From the NCBI GenBank assembly GCA_963741055.1, contig CAVUGU010000023.1:1-64000 (forward strand): 64,000 nt of DNA, given 5' to 3'. This stretch comes from Bog-756 sp963741055. Lineage in GTDB: Bacteria; Actinomycetota; Acidimicrobiia; Acidimicrobiales; RAAP-2. The stretch's first letter is position 1. The number at the start of each line of letters is the position of its first letter. The position numbers were made by a program, and so were the translations under genes. Positions 44,460 to 61,864 of the stretch are shown here, piece by piece. Under the pieces are notes generated by a model that was not told the DNA's origin, did not search any database, and saw nothing but the letters and a program-made list of their open reading frames with translations.

Positions 44460-45127
44460 ATGGACAACCCGAGGGCCGACAAGGTCGCCGTGGTGAACGA
44501 GGTGCGCGAACGCCTCGAGGGGTCCAGCGGCGCGGTGCTCACCGAGTACCGCGGGCTCACCGTCGCCGAGCTCGCCCAGCTCCGCACCGAGCTGATCGCG
44601 GCCGGCGGTGACTACAAGGTCTACAAGAACACACTGGTGCGACTCGCGGTGGCCGACGGCCCCCACTCGGGTGTCCTCGACCTGCTGACCGGCCCGACCG
44701 CGATCGCCTTCGTGCACGGCGAGGTGAGTGCGGTCGCGAAGGCCCTTCGGGATTTCTCGCAGACCAACCCCCATCTGGTGATCAAGGGTGGGATCGTGGG
44801 GGGCGAGCCGCTCTCGGCCGGTGAGGTGAACGTTCTCGCTTCGCTGCCCTCTCGCGAAGCCCTCCTCGCGCAGTTCGCCGGTGCGCTCTCGGCACCGCTC
44901 CAGCAACTCGCCTCGCTCATCCAGGCGGTCCCACGCGGTCTGGCCTACGGCCTCTCGGCACTGGTCGAGAAGCGCCAAGCGGAGGTTGGCACCGAGGCGG
45001 AAGCCCCTGCGGCCGAGCCGACTGCCGAAGCGGAGGCCCCAGCCGAGCCGACCGCCGAAGCGGAGGTCGCTCCCGCCGATCGCCGCCGAGTGGCGACCAG
45101 GGCGAGTCCCCGGAGGAACCGGCGTAG
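44460..45127 (+). CDS. rplJ: 50S ribosomal protein L10 (apparent frame break near 45083)
   Basis: ATG 44460 begins MDNPRADKVAVVNEVRERL; the conserved VLTEYRGLTVAELAQLR, YKVYKNTLVRLA and IQAVPRGLAYGLSAL are intact. L10 is the stalk base holding L7/L12 dimers. The tail is acidic and Glu/Pro/Ala-rich, but as written it turns abruptly basic (ADRRRVATRASPRRNRRSRR) and runs to 45164. Adding one base near 45083 continues the acidic character (SPPSGDQGESPEEPA) to a stop at 45125-45127, giving 222 residues. The corrected version is preferred; the literal reading ends at 45164. Confidence 0.88.
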
Positions 45128-45195
45128 CCGGCGGGCCACCACCGACACGATCGACGAGAACTGACGAGATCCACGAGAACCAAGGAGCAATCACG

Positions 45196-45594
45196 ATGGC
45201 AGGCACCCTGACCAAGGACCAGATTCTGGACGGCATCTCCGAGCTGTCCGTCCTCGAGCTCAGCGAGCTCTTGAAGGAGTTCGAGGAGCGCTTCGGCGTG
45301 ACTGCGGCCGCGCCGGTGGCGATCGCCGCGGCCGCGCCGGCTGCGGGCGGCGCCGCGGAGGGAGCCGGAGCCGATGAGGAAAAGAGCGAGTTCGACGTCA
45401 TCCTGACGGCGGCCGGCGACAAGAAGATCCAGGTCATCAAAGAGGTGCGGGCGCTCACCAGCCTCGGGCTCAAAGAGGCGAAGGATCTGGTCGACGGCGC
45501 ACCGAAGCCGGTGCTCGAGCACGTCAACAAGGAGGACGCCGACAAGGCGAAGGCGCAGCTCGAAGGCGCGGGGGCGACGGTCGAGCTCAAGTAG
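45196..45594 (+). CDS. rplL: 50S ribosomal protein L7/L12
   Basis: 132 residues from ATG 45196 (AAGGAG upstream). N-terminal dimerisation helix region LTKDQILDGISELSVLELSELL, an alanine-rich hinge, and the C-terminal factor-binding domain FDVILTAAGDKKIQVIKEVR with GLKEAKDLVDGAPK. The copies on the stalk recruit EF-G and EF-Tu. Confidence 0.97.
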   Translation: MAGTLTKDQILDGISELSVLELSELLKEFEERFGVTAAAPVAIAAAAPAAGGAAEGAGADEEKSEFDVILTAAGDKKIQVIKEVRALTSLGLKEAKDLVDGAPKPVLEHVNKEDADKAKAQLEGAGATVELK

Positions 45595-45605
45595 GGCGAC
45601 CTCTC

Positions 45606-45634
45606 GGAGCCGGCCCCCCTGCCGGGTCGGCTCC
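45606..45634 (+). terminator. Hairpin after rplL (terminator or attenuator)
   Basis: GGAGCCGGC (45606-45614) pairs with GTCGGCTCC (45626-45634), with one G-T pair and an 11-base loop. No T-run follows, so partial termination before rpoB is the likelier role. Confidence 0.5.
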
Positions 45635-45690
45635 CGGTCGGACCGGACGGCTACGAACTCCGGACCAGGGCCCGGGCCGGGGCTCCATCC

Positions 45691-45719
45691 TTGACGAGGG
45701 CCGGTCGGTTCCCTACTGT
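45691..45719 (+). promoter_or_regulatory. rpoB promoter P1
   Basis: TTGACG (45691-45696), exactly 17 bases, TACTGT (45714-45719): the best sigma-70-type promoter in the window. It lies after the rplL hairpin and 258 bases before rpoB. Confidence 0.7.
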
Positions 45720-45753
45720 GTGGGGGGCCTGGACGGCTCTGTCCGTTCGCGGG

Positions 45754-45782
45754 TTGTGGATCGTTGCGCCAGCAGGTATGCT
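45754..45782 (+). promoter_or_regulatory. Possible second rpoB promoter P2
   Basis: TTGTGG (45754-45759), a 17-base spacer and TATGCT (45777-45782). Weaker than P1; the roughly 190-base leader to rpoB holds no recognised element. Confidence 0.4.
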
Positions 45783-45976
45783 TGTTGGTTGCCGTGCCTC
45801 TCCTTGACGCCTACTTGTGTGTTTGGGCTGGCTGACGCGCGCCCTGGTACCCCCCCGACCCCTCCGGAGGCAGCCGTCGACCCCCGGAACCCGCACAGGA
45901 GTGCGGTCTCGAGCAGCACAGCATCGCAGTACCCCGTCCTTGCCCTATTCGCCACGCAACTGGGAGGAGTAGGCCG

Positions 45977-53688
<7,712 letters not shown>

Positions 53689-53768
53689 TCCTCGCCTCGC
53701 GGTCCTTGCTCGACAGGTGGGAGCCTGCACGGGCGGCCGCCATGCACGGATCGGGGCGCTCTTGCCCG

Positions 53769-53774
53769 TACAAT
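53769..53774 (+). promoter_or_regulatory. -10 box upstream of rpsL
   Basis: TACAAT, about 130 bases before the rpsL start in the rpoC-rpsL gap; the region before it lacks a good -35. This would start the str operon rpsL-rpsG-fusA. Confidence 0.45.
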
Positions 53775-53904
53775 GGAGGGTGTCGTAGCATGGAGCGCTT
53801 GCGGCTGCGCGCCTGGCGGTGCGCCATGCCGGCATGTGGGGCTCGGTGCTCGACCGCACCAGTTCCCGCAGTTTCCCTGAAGGTCACAGTCTCGAGGTAG
53901 CCGC

Positions 53905-54276
53905 GTGCCCACGATTTCGCAGCTCGTCCGCAAAGGACGGGCCACCAAGCAGACGAAGTCGAAGACGCCGGCGCTCAGGGGTGCGCCCCAGCGCCGGGGT
54001 GTCTGCACGCGCGTCTACACCCACACCCCGAAGAAGCCGAACTCGGCCCTGCGCAAGGTGGCGAGGGTGCGCCTGACCTCCGGGCTCGAGGTCACGGCCT
54101 ACATCCCGGGCGAGGGGCACAACCTCCAGGAGCACTCGATCGTGTTGGTGCGCGGTGGCCGGGTAAAGGACCTCCCGGGGGTGCGGTACAAGGTGATCCG
54201 CGGGACCCTCGACGCTTCGGGGGTGCGGGAGCGGAACCAGGCCCGTAGCCGCTACGGCGCGAAGAAGGAGTCCTGA
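53905..54276 (+). CDS. rpsL: 30S ribosomal protein S12
   Basis: 123 residues from GTG 53905. Contains the streptomycin-related loops TPKKPNSALRKVARVRL and RGGRVKDLPGVRYKVIRG with the usual lysines, so no resistance change is seen. S12 monitors codon-anticodon fit at the A site. rpsG follows after one base. Confidence 0.97.
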   Translation: MPTISQLVRKGRATKQTKSKTPALRGAPQRRGVCTRVYTHTPKKPNSALRKVARVRLTSGLEVTAYIPGEGHNLQEHSIVLVRGGRVKDLPGVRYKVIRGTLDASGVRERNQARSRYGAKKES

Positions 54277-54277
54277 C

Positions 54278-54748
54278 GTGCCACGCAAAGGTCCAGCCGT
54301 TCGACGGGAGCTGATGCCCGATCCGGTGTACCACTCGGTGCTGGTCACCCAGGTGGTGAACCGGGTCCTGAGCCGGGGCAAGCGGACGCTCGCCGAGCGC
54401 ATCGTCTACGACGCCTTGCAGGACGTGGGCGACAAGAGCGGCGGCGATCCGGTGGCGGTGCTGAAGAAGGCCGTCGAGAACACCCGCCCCGAGCTCGAGG
54501 TCCGGAGCCGCCGGGTCGGGGGTGCGACCTACCAGGTTCCCGTCGAGGTCCGGCCCCGCCGGGCCACGACCCTGTCGATCCGGTGGCTGGTGGGCTACTC
54601 CCAGCAGCGCCGCGAGAAGACGATGGCCGAGCGGCTCTCGAACGAGATCCGAGACGCCGCGAACGGCATCGGGGCTGCGGCGAAGCGTCGCGAGGACCTC
54701 CACAAGATGGCGGAGTCGAACAAGGCCTTCGCCCACTACCGCTGGTAG
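54278..54748 (+). CDS. rpsG: 30S ribosomal protein S7
   Basis: 156 residues from GTG 54278: MPRKGPAVRRELMPDPVYHS, VKKAVENTRPELEVRSRRVGGATYQVP (second part of the family signature) and AFAHYRW at the end. S7 nucleates the 30S head and in E. coli represses the str operon. Normal length. Confidence 0.97.
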   Translation: MPRKGPAVRRELMPDPVYHSVLVTQVVNRVLSRGKRTLAERIVYDALQDVGDKSGGDPVAVLKKAVENTRPELEVRSRRVGGATYQVPVEVRPRRATTLSIRWLVGYSQQRREKTMAERLSNEIRDAANGIGAAAKRREDLHKMAESNKAFAHYRW

Positions 54749-54817
54749 GAGCCGTAGGGCTTCCTACACCAGCGCTAAACCCCCCACGCAAATGATCCGA
54801 GAGTTGAACTGAGCATC

Positions 54818-56914
54818 ATGGCTGATTCCCCCATTCGCGAGCATTCCCTGGCCGAGACCCGAAACATCGGGATCATGGCCCATATCGACGCGGGCAAGAC
54901 CACCACCACCGAGCGGATCCTCTACTACACCGGCAAGAACTACAAGATCGGCGAGGTCCACGAGGGCGCCGCGACCATGGACTGGATGGTCCAGGAGCAA
55001 GAGCGCGGCATCACCATCACCTCGGCGGCCACCACCTGCAACTGGCGCGACACGATCATCAACATCATCGACACGCCCGGCCACGTCGACTTCACGGTCG
55101 AGGTCGAGCGGTCGCTGCGCGTCCTCGACGGCGCGGTGGCGGTCTTCGACGCGGTGGCCGGCGTGGAGCCCCAGACCGAGACGGTCTGGCGCCAGGCCGA
55201 CAAGTACGGCGTGCCGCGGATCTGCTTCATCAACAAGATGGACCGGGTCGGCGCGGACTTCCAGCAGGCGGTCTCCATGATCCGCAACCGGCTCGACGCG
55301 ACGCCGGCGGTCATCCAGCTCCCGATCGGCGCCGAAGGGGAATTCCGCGGCGTGATCGACCTGGTCCGGATGCGCGCGCTGGTGTGGGACGACGGCATGG
55401 GCGAGGAGTGGACCGAGGAGGAGATCCCGGTCGAGATGAAGGCCATCGCCGAGGAGGCCCAGCACCAGCTGGTCGACGTGGTCTCGTTCCACGACGACAC
55501 GATCATGGAGAAGTACCTCGGCGAGGAGGAGATCACCCCCGAGGACCTGCGTCGCGCCCTGCGGACGGTCACCCTCGGCAGCCACGCGGTGCCGGTGCTC
55601 TGCGGCTCCGCCTTCAAGAACAAGGGTGTCCAGCCCCTGCTCGACGCGGTCGTCGACTACCTCCCGAGCCCGCTCGACATCCCACCCGCCATCGGGACCG
55701 TCCCGAAGAAGGAGGGCGTGACCGTCGAGCGCCCGGCCGACGACGACGCACCGTTCTCGGCGCTCGCGTTCAAGATCATGACCGACCCCTACGTCGGGAA
55801 GCTCACCTACCTGCGCGTCTACTCGGGCACGCTGGCCAAGGGCTCGGGCGTGTTCAACTCCACGAAGGACCGCAAGGAGCGGATCGGCCGGATCCTGCAG
55901 ATGCACGCCAACTCGCGCGAGGACATGGACGCGGTCTTCGCCGGCGACATCGTCGCGGTGGTCGGGCTCAAGCAGACCACGACCGGCGACACCCTCTGCG
56001 ATCCCGACCAGCCGGTCATCCTCGAGTCGCTGACCTTCCCCGAGCCGGTCATCCACGTGGCCGTCGAGCCGAAGACCAAGGCGGATCAGGACAAGCTCGG
56101 CAAGGCCCTCTTCGCGCTGTCCGAGGAGGACCCGACCTTCCGGGTCCAAAGCGACGAGGAGACCGGCCAGACGGTCATCTCGGGAATGGGCGAGCTCCAC
56201 CTCGAGGTGCTCGTCGACCGGATGCTCCGCGAGTTCAACGTGGACGCCAACGTCGGCAAGCCACAGGTCGCCTACCGCGAGACCGTGCGCAAGAAGGTGG
56301 AGAAGGTCGAGCACCGCCACGTCCGCCAGACCGGCGGCAAGGGCCAGTTCGCCCACGTGGTGATCACCCTCGAGCCGACCGGGCCCGGCGGAGGGTACGA
56401 GTTCGACGACGAGATCAAAGGCGGCGCGATCCCGAAGGAGTACATCCCCTCGGTCGACGCCGGCATCCGCGAGTCGATGACCTCGGGCGTCCTGGCCGGC
56501 TACCCGACCGTCGACATCAAGGTGACCCTCACCGACGGCTCCTACCACGACGTCGACTCCTCGGAGATGGCCTTCAAGATCGCCGGTTCGATGGCCTACA
56601 AGAAGGCGGCCGATCTGGCCAACCCGGTCCTCCTCGAGCCGGTGATGGCCGTCGAGGTCACCACCCCCGAGGAGTACATGGGGGACGTGATCGGCGACCT
56701 GTCGTCCCGGCGGGGGAAGGTCGAGGGGATGGAGCAGCGGGGCAACAGTCACATCATCCGGGCTCAGGTCCCGTTGAGCGACATGTTCGGCTACGCTACC
56801 GACCTGCGCTCGCGCACTCAGGGCCGCGCCACGTACTCGATGCAGTTCCACGCGTACAGCGAGGTTCCCGAGTCGATCGCCAAGGAGATCATCGCAAAGG
56901 CGCGCGGAGAGTAG
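54818..56914 (+). CDS. fusA: Elongation factor G
   Basis: 698 residues from ATG 54818. GTPase motifs GIMAHIDAGKTTTTERIL, ERGITITSAATT, DTPGHVDFTVEVERSL and FINKMDRVGADF; the C-terminal domains contain RQTGGKGQFAHV and GYPTVDIKVTLTDGSYH. EF-G drives translocation. It follows rpsG as in the standard str operon and is a single intact copy here. Confidence 0.98.
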   Translation: MADSPIREHSLAETRNIGIMAHIDAGKTTTTERILYYTGKNYKIGEVHEGAATMDWMVQEQERGITITSAATTCNWRDTIINIIDTPGHVDFTVEVERSLRVLDGAVAVFDAVAGVEPQTETVWRQADKYGVPRICFINKMDRVGADFQQAVSMIRNRLDATPAVIQLPIGAEGEFRGVIDLVRMRALVWDDGMGEEWTEEEIPVEMKAIAEEAQHQLVDVVSFHDDTIMEKYLGEEEITPEDLRRALRTVTLGSHAVPVLCGSAFKNKGVQPLLDAVVDYLPSPLDIPPAIGTVPKKEGVTVERPADDDAPFSALAFKIMTDPYVGKLTYLRVYSGTLAKGSGVFNSTKDRKERIGRILQMHANSREDMDAVFAGDIVAVVGLKQTTTGDTLCDPDQPVILESLTFPEPVIHVAVEPKTKADQDKLGKALFALSEEDPTFRVQSDEETGQTVISGMGELHLEVLVDRMLREFNVDANVGKPQVAYRETVRKKVEKVEHRHVRQTGGKGQFAHVVITLEPTGPGGGYEFDDEIKGGAIPKEYIPSVDAGIRESMTSGVLAGYPTVDIKVTLTDGSYHDVDSSEMAFKIAGSMAYKKAADLANPVLLEPVMAVEVTTPEEYMGDVIGDLSSRRGKVEGMEQRGNSHIIRAQVPLSDMFGYATDLRSRTQGRATYSMQFHAYSEVPESIAKEIIAKARGE

Positions 56915-57213
56915 GCAACAGGACCGGGTCCTCGCCCCGGGCCACACCGAGCAAGGCGTCAGGCAGTGTGTGGCTGGCGTCAGGCAGTCGATGACCACCG
57001 GCCCGCCCCGGAACACCGAGTGTTCTGCGGCGGCCGAGCAAGCGGAGTGATCACCGGCAGCACCGAAGCACAGGCAGTAGCGAGCAACCAGCACCGAGAG
57101 CACCAGCACCGAGAGCACCAGCACCGAAGAAAAAGAGGAGATGACGGAGGCGCCGCTTCCGTCGTGGCGGACCCGAGGGGGTTCCGTCCGAGACCAGGAG
57201 CATTACCCGAGCC
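56915..57213 (+). other. fusA-tuf intergenic region
   Basis: 299 bases without a gene. A 13-base direct repeat GGCGTCAGGCAGT occurs twice near 56956-56990, and a 15-bp tandem repeat follows at 57088-57132. No convincing promoter is seen. Confidence 0.5.
57088..57132 (+). repeat. 15-bp tandem repeat, three copies
   Basis: CCAGCACCGAGAGCA occurs twice in a row (57088-57102, 57103-57117), followed by a diverged third copy beginning CCAGCACCGAAG. It ends about 80 bases before the tuf start, within the untranslated region. Confidence 0.8.
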
Positions 57214-58401
<1,188 letters not shown>

Positions 58402-58443
58402 CCGACCGGCGCTCGACACCCGACAGGAGAGGACGCACCACCG

Positions 58444-58773
58444 ATGGCCGCAGACGGCCCCAGTCAGAAGATCAGGATCCGGCTGAAGGCCTACGACCAC
58501 GAGATCCTCGACCAGTCGACCGAGAAGATCGTCCAGACGGTGCTGCGCACCCAGGCAAAGGTGCTCGGGCCGGTGCCGCTCCCGACCGAGAAGCACCGCT
58601 ACACGGTGGTGCGCTCGCCGCACAAGTACAAGGACAGTCGCGAGCACTTCGAGATGAGGGTCCACAAGCGGCTGGTCGACATCGTCGAGCACACGCCGAA
58701 GACGGTCGACTCCCTGCAGCGCCTCGACTTGCCGGCCGGCGTGGACATCGAGATCAAGATCCAGACGGTCTAG
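58444..58773 (+). CDS. rpsJ: 30S ribosomal protein S10
   Basis: 109 residues from ATG 58444 (ACAGGAGAGG upstream): IRIRLKAYDHEILDQSTEKIV, PLPTEKHRYTVVRSPHKYKDSREHFEMR (family signature), ending DIEIKIQTV. Slightly longer than the usual 101-105 because of MAADGPSQ. It is normally the first gene of the S10 operon, directly followed by rplC; here rplC lies 2.4 kb further on. A weak GCCGAC/GTCGGC hairpin follows the stop. Confidence 0.97.
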   Translation: MAADGPSQKIRIRLKAYDHEILDQSTEKIVQTVLRTQAKVLGPVPLPTEKHRYTVVRSPHKYKDSREHFEMRVHKRLVDIVEHTPKTVDSLQRLDLPAGVDIEIKIQTV

Positions 58774-58945
58774 AGCCGACTCGCCTCCGCTTCGCCGGGT
58801 CGGCCCAGCCGGCCCTCTCCTCACCTCAGTCGGGTCGTCCCCGAACCCTTGTTCGCGAGGCTCCGACTTCCTCTTCGGGAGCGGAGTATCCTCCGCCGCC
58901 GGTGACCCAGTGAGCTGCTGAGCCCGAAGGGATCGGAGGCATCCC

Positions 58946-60250
58946 ATGATGGTGCGAGGGCGTCCCTACTGGCGTCGGGCCGTGCTCTGTCTGGCGTTGG
59001 CCCTGGGTTTCGGGAGCAGCCTGGTGAGTCCGGGAACGAGCAGCGTCGCGGTCGCCTCGGCGGCCACCGCCGCCTCGACTCCGGGCTACTGGCTGGTGGG
59101 GGCAGACGGCGGGGTGTTCGCCTTCGACGAGCCGTTCTACGGATCGGGCTACTCGTCCTCTCCCAACGCCTGCTCGTTCTCACCACAACCGCCGAGCTCA
59201 CTGAGCGGCGCGGACGGGTGCGACGCAGTCGCGCCGGTGCCGGATGGAAGCGGCTACTGGTTGGTCAACGCCTATCGGTCCGCCACCGGATTCGGGAAGG
59301 CAAGCCTCGGCTCGGGGAGCGGCTGCACTTCGCTCAATGGTGCGAGCGGACGCTGGGTCGGCGTGGCCGCCTCGACGACCGGCGGCGGCTACTGGCTGGC
59401 CGCCAGCAACGGCGGAGTCATGGGTTGTGGCGACATGCCCGGTCCCTTCGGAGGTACGGCCTCGCTCTCCCTCGATGCACCGATCGTCTCGATGGCACCC
59501 ACTCCTGATCGAGTGGGCTATTGGCTGGTCGGGGCAGACGGTGGCGTCTTCGCTTTCGGCGACGCGGGTTACTTCGGGTCGATGGGCGGTCATCCTCTCA
59601 ACGCCCCGATCGTCGGCATCTCGTCGACGTCCGACGGCCTGGGTTACTGGCTCGTTGCATCGGACGGGGGGATCTTCGCCTTCGGCGATGCGGCGTTCGC
59701 GGGGTCGATGGGCGGCCATCCTCTCAACGCCGCGATGACCGCGATGTCGGCCAACCCCAGCGGTCCGGGTTATTGGACGGTGGCAAGAGACGGTGGGGTC
59801 TTCTCCTTCGGCGGGGCACCCTATGTGGGAGGGATGGCCGGAGCGGCCTTGGCGGCCCCGGTGATCGGCATCGCCAGTTCCCCGTCGTTCCCCGGTGCGC
59901 CGCCGTGCGACGACGGTCCCGGGGCCAACGCTCCCGGACTTCGGCCGAGCGCGATCTTCATCGGTTGTGCCACCAGCGCGGACAACCTGAGTTCCATCAC
60001 CTGGACGAGCTGGACGGCGTCCGCCGCCACCGGCACCGGAACCCACACCATCAACAACTGCGTCCCCAGCTGCGCCGGCAGTCGCAGCTTTCAAAAGTTT
60101 CCGGTCACCATTCAGCTCAGCGACCCCGGCGAGCTCGACGGGATGGGGGTCTTCAAGACCATCTCGATGACGCCGACCACCAGCGTCGGTGTGCCCGAAA
60201 CCGTCACGGCCGATGGGCTCTACGGACTCTGGGGCTGGGTGCCCGACTAG
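58946..60250 (+). CDS. Secreted repeat protein with WLV/GGVFAFG repeats, inserted between rpsJ and rplC
   Basis: 434 residues from ATG 58946 with GGATCGGAGGCATCCC upstream; a -10-like TATCCT lies at about 58886. A signal peptide (AVLCLALALGFGSSLVSPG) leads into six repeats of about 40 residues, for example GYWLVGADGGVFAFGDAGYF then GSMGGHPLNAPIVGIS. From about residue 310 a different domain with two CxxxC-like cysteine pairs (INNCVPSCAGSRSF) ends the protein. It shares the repeat with the gene at 4647-6350. Such proteins recur in Acidimicrobiia genomes; the function is unknown. Its place inside the ribosomal protein cluster is unusual. Confidence 0.78.
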   Translation: MMVRGRPYWRRAVLCLALALGFGSSLVSPGTSSVAVASAATAASTPGYWLVGADGGVFAFDEPFYGSGYSSSPNACSFSPQPPSSLSGADGCDAVAPVPDGSGYWLVNAYRSATGFGKASLGSGSGCTSLNGASGRWVGVAASTTGGGYWLAASNGGVMGCGDMPGPFGGTASLSLDAPIVSMAPTPDRVGYWLVGADGGVFAFGDAGYFGSMGGHPLNAPIVGISSTSDGLGYWLVASDGGIFAFGDAAFAGSMGGHPLNAAMTAMSANPSGPGYWTVARDGGVFSFGGAPYVGGMAGAALAAPVIGIASSPSFPGAPPCDDGPGANAPGLRPSAIFIGCATSADNLSSITWTSWTASAATGTGTHTINNCVPSCAGSRSFQKFPVTIQLSDPGELDGMGVFKTISMTPTTSVGVPETVTADGLYGLWGWVPD

Positions 60251-60362
60251 CTCCCGCTCCGCTCAGACCTTCGAGGTGCGCGGCTGTTCCGAGCTGCGCC
60301 TCGGCGCGTCGAGCACCGGCAGGTAGGCGCGATGAGTCATCGGTCGAACGAGCGCCCGGTTC
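60251..60362. other. Intergenic region, nothing recognised
   Basis: 112 bases between two convergent units (the surface protein and an SDR remnant). No clear terminator or gene remnant is seen. Confidence 0.4.
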
Positions 60363-60620
60363 TCAGATCGAGCGGATGGCGCCCCCGTCGACCGGGATCA
60401 TGGCACCGGTGATGTACGACGCGGCGGGCGAGAGCAAGAACGCCGCGACCCGCCCGAACTCTGCGGGCTCTCCGTACCTGCGGAGCGGGATGTCCTGAGA
60501 CCGGCGAGCCCGCACCTCGTCCGGATCGCCCGCAAGCGCGTCGAGCTCACGGACCCGGTCGGTGGCGATCCTGACCGGCAGGACCCCGTTGACACGGATC
60601 CCCTCCGGCCCGAGTTCGCC
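60363..60620 (-). pseudogene. C-terminal remnant of a short-chain dehydrogenase/reductase
   Basis: About 84 codons match the end of an SDR: ELGPEGIRVNGVLPVRIATDR, then RRYGEPAEFGRVAAFLLSPAASYITGAMIPVDGGA. The reading frame continues upstream to 60749, but that part shows no SDR features: the NAD(P) glycine motif, the catalytic serine and the YxxxK pair are all missing. The gene is therefore truncated at its 5' end, within the odd insert between rpsJ and rplC. The upstream minus-strand stretch near 60690-60760 may hold another unrecognised fragment. Confidence 0.7.
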
Positions 60621-60867
60621 CCGCTGATTCTTCTCGGTGCGCACTCCGGCGACCTCGGCGACCTCGAACTTCAGTGCCGACCCGTTGGAGGTTCGGGTCG
60701 AGGTCCGGACGGTCCGGGCCGAGGAGAGCCGCCGCCTTGACGCCCTCACCCCGGTGGACCCTCATTTTTCCTGGTCAGGGTGTTGCGGCGTTGCTCGAGG
60801 TCTGCGCCAGGAAAGTCGACGATCTCGACGAGACCCTTCGCCGTTCGGGACCTTCCTTGTGCCGTCA

Positions 60868-60912
60868 GCGTTTGACACTGTCAAACGCTCGGCGAAGCAA
60901 CACTTCACCCCG
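60868..60912. repeat. Palindromic element, copy B
   Basis: Arms GCGTTTGACA and TGTCAAACGC around a single C (60868-60888) form a perfect 21-bp palindrome, followed by CGGCGAAGCAAC…TTCACCCCGG as in copy A near 27042. CTTCGCCG at 60836-60843 can also pair with CGGCGAAG at 60890-60897, extending the stem. It lies upstream of the rplC promoter candidate. Confidence 0.55.
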
Positions 60913-60954
60913 GAACACCCTCGAGCCGGCCCTTCGGCGAGCTGACCGTTGGTA

Positions 60955-60960
60955 TATAGT
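60955..60960 (+). promoter_or_regulatory. -10 box for the rplC operon
   Basis: TATAGT (within GGTATATAGTGT) is the most AT-rich spot in the 455-bp gap before rplC. The -35 region is poor. A transcript from here would carry a leader of about 240 bases with a long hairpin. Confidence 0.5.
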
Positions 60961-61052
60961 GTCCGGTCGGCCTGGACCCAGGTCAGAAGGACGAAAGGAT
61001 GTGTCCGAGCGCCCGTCTGCAGGTGACGGGGACCTCGGACCGAGCCAGGCGA

Positions 61053-61085
61053 GCGCTCCGCTCGGGTCATCTCCGAGCGGAGCGT
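61053..61085 (+). promoter_or_regulatory. Long hairpin in the rplC (S10-type) operon leader
   Basis: Bases 61053-61065 pair with 61073-61085 through 12 Watson-Crick pairs plus a G-T pair, around the 7-base loop GTCATCT. It lies between the promoter candidate and rplC. Ribosomal operons are often controlled at leader hairpins (in E. coli L4 binds the S10 leader), so this is a candidate autoregulatory site. Confidence 0.5.
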
Positions 61086-61204
61086 CTGCGTGCAAGCCGA
61101 CGGCAGTCGCGAATCTGGCGGACGTACCGATGTCGCGGGGTCACCCCCGACGCGCATGGTGCGGAACGAAGTGGATCGAAAAGGACAGAGACGGAGAAGC
61201 TCCA

Positions 61205-61864
61205 GTGGCCACCAAGGCGATCGTGGGCGAGAAAGTGGGCATGACCCAGGTCTGGGACGACAATCACCGCGCCGTCGCGGTGACGGTGGTGCGCGTCGCG
61301 CCGGTCCGTATCGTCCAGGTCAAGACCCCCGAGCGCGAGGGCTACTCGGCGCTGCAGGTCACCTGGGGCCACCAGCGTGCCTCGGGCCTCACCAAACCCG
61401 AGCGCGGGCACTTCGACGGCGCCGGGGTCGACCCCGGGCGACGCCTCGTCGAGCTCCGGCTCGACGACATCTCGGACTTCGAGGTCGGCCAGGAGTTGAC
61501 CGCCGACGTGCTCGAAGCCGGCGCACTGGTCGACGCCATCGCGGTGTCGAAAGGCAAGGGCTTCGCCGGCGGAATGAAGCGGCACAACTTCAAGGGGCAG
61601 GGCGGCTCTCACGGCAATCACAAGCACCACCGCGCACCCGGCTCGATCGGTGCGTGCGCGACCCCGAGCCGGGTGTTCAAGGGAACCAAGATGGCGGGAA
61701 GGATGGGCGGCCACCAGGTGACCACCCTCAACCTCGAGGTGGTCCAAGCAGATCCGGAACGCGAGCTGATCCTGGTCAAGGGATCGGTGCCGGGCCCGAG
61801 GGGCGGGGTCGTGGTCCTGCGGGACGCGATCAAGGCCCCGCTCGTGAAGGGAGCGCAGGCCTGA
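61205..61864 (+). CDS. rplC: 50S ribosomal protein L3
   Basis: 219 residues from GTG 61205: KAIVGEKVGMTQVWDDNHRAV, the 23S-contacting loop KGKGFAGGMKRHNFKGQGGSHGNHKHHRAPGS and GTKMAGRMGGHQVT. Normal length. Its stop overlaps the rplD start (ATGA). It is the first gene of the second part of the S10 cluster, having lost contact with rpsJ. Confidence 0.97.
   Translation: MATKAIVGEKVGMTQVWDDNHRAVAVTVVRVAPVRIVQVKTPEREGYSALQVTWGHQRASGLTKPERGHFDGAGVDPGRRLVELRLDDISDFEVGQELTADVLEAGALVDAIAVSKGKGFAGGMKRHNFKGQGGSHGNHKHHRAPGSIGACATPSRVFKGTKMAGRMGGHQVTTLNLEVVQADPERELILVKGSVPGPRGGVVVLRDAIKAPLVKGAQA

Noticed and set aside
60620..60749. Upstream extension of the SDR fragment as a complete small enzyme
   Set aside because: The extension has no nucleotide-binding glycines or YxxxK; only the C-terminal part is SDR-like.
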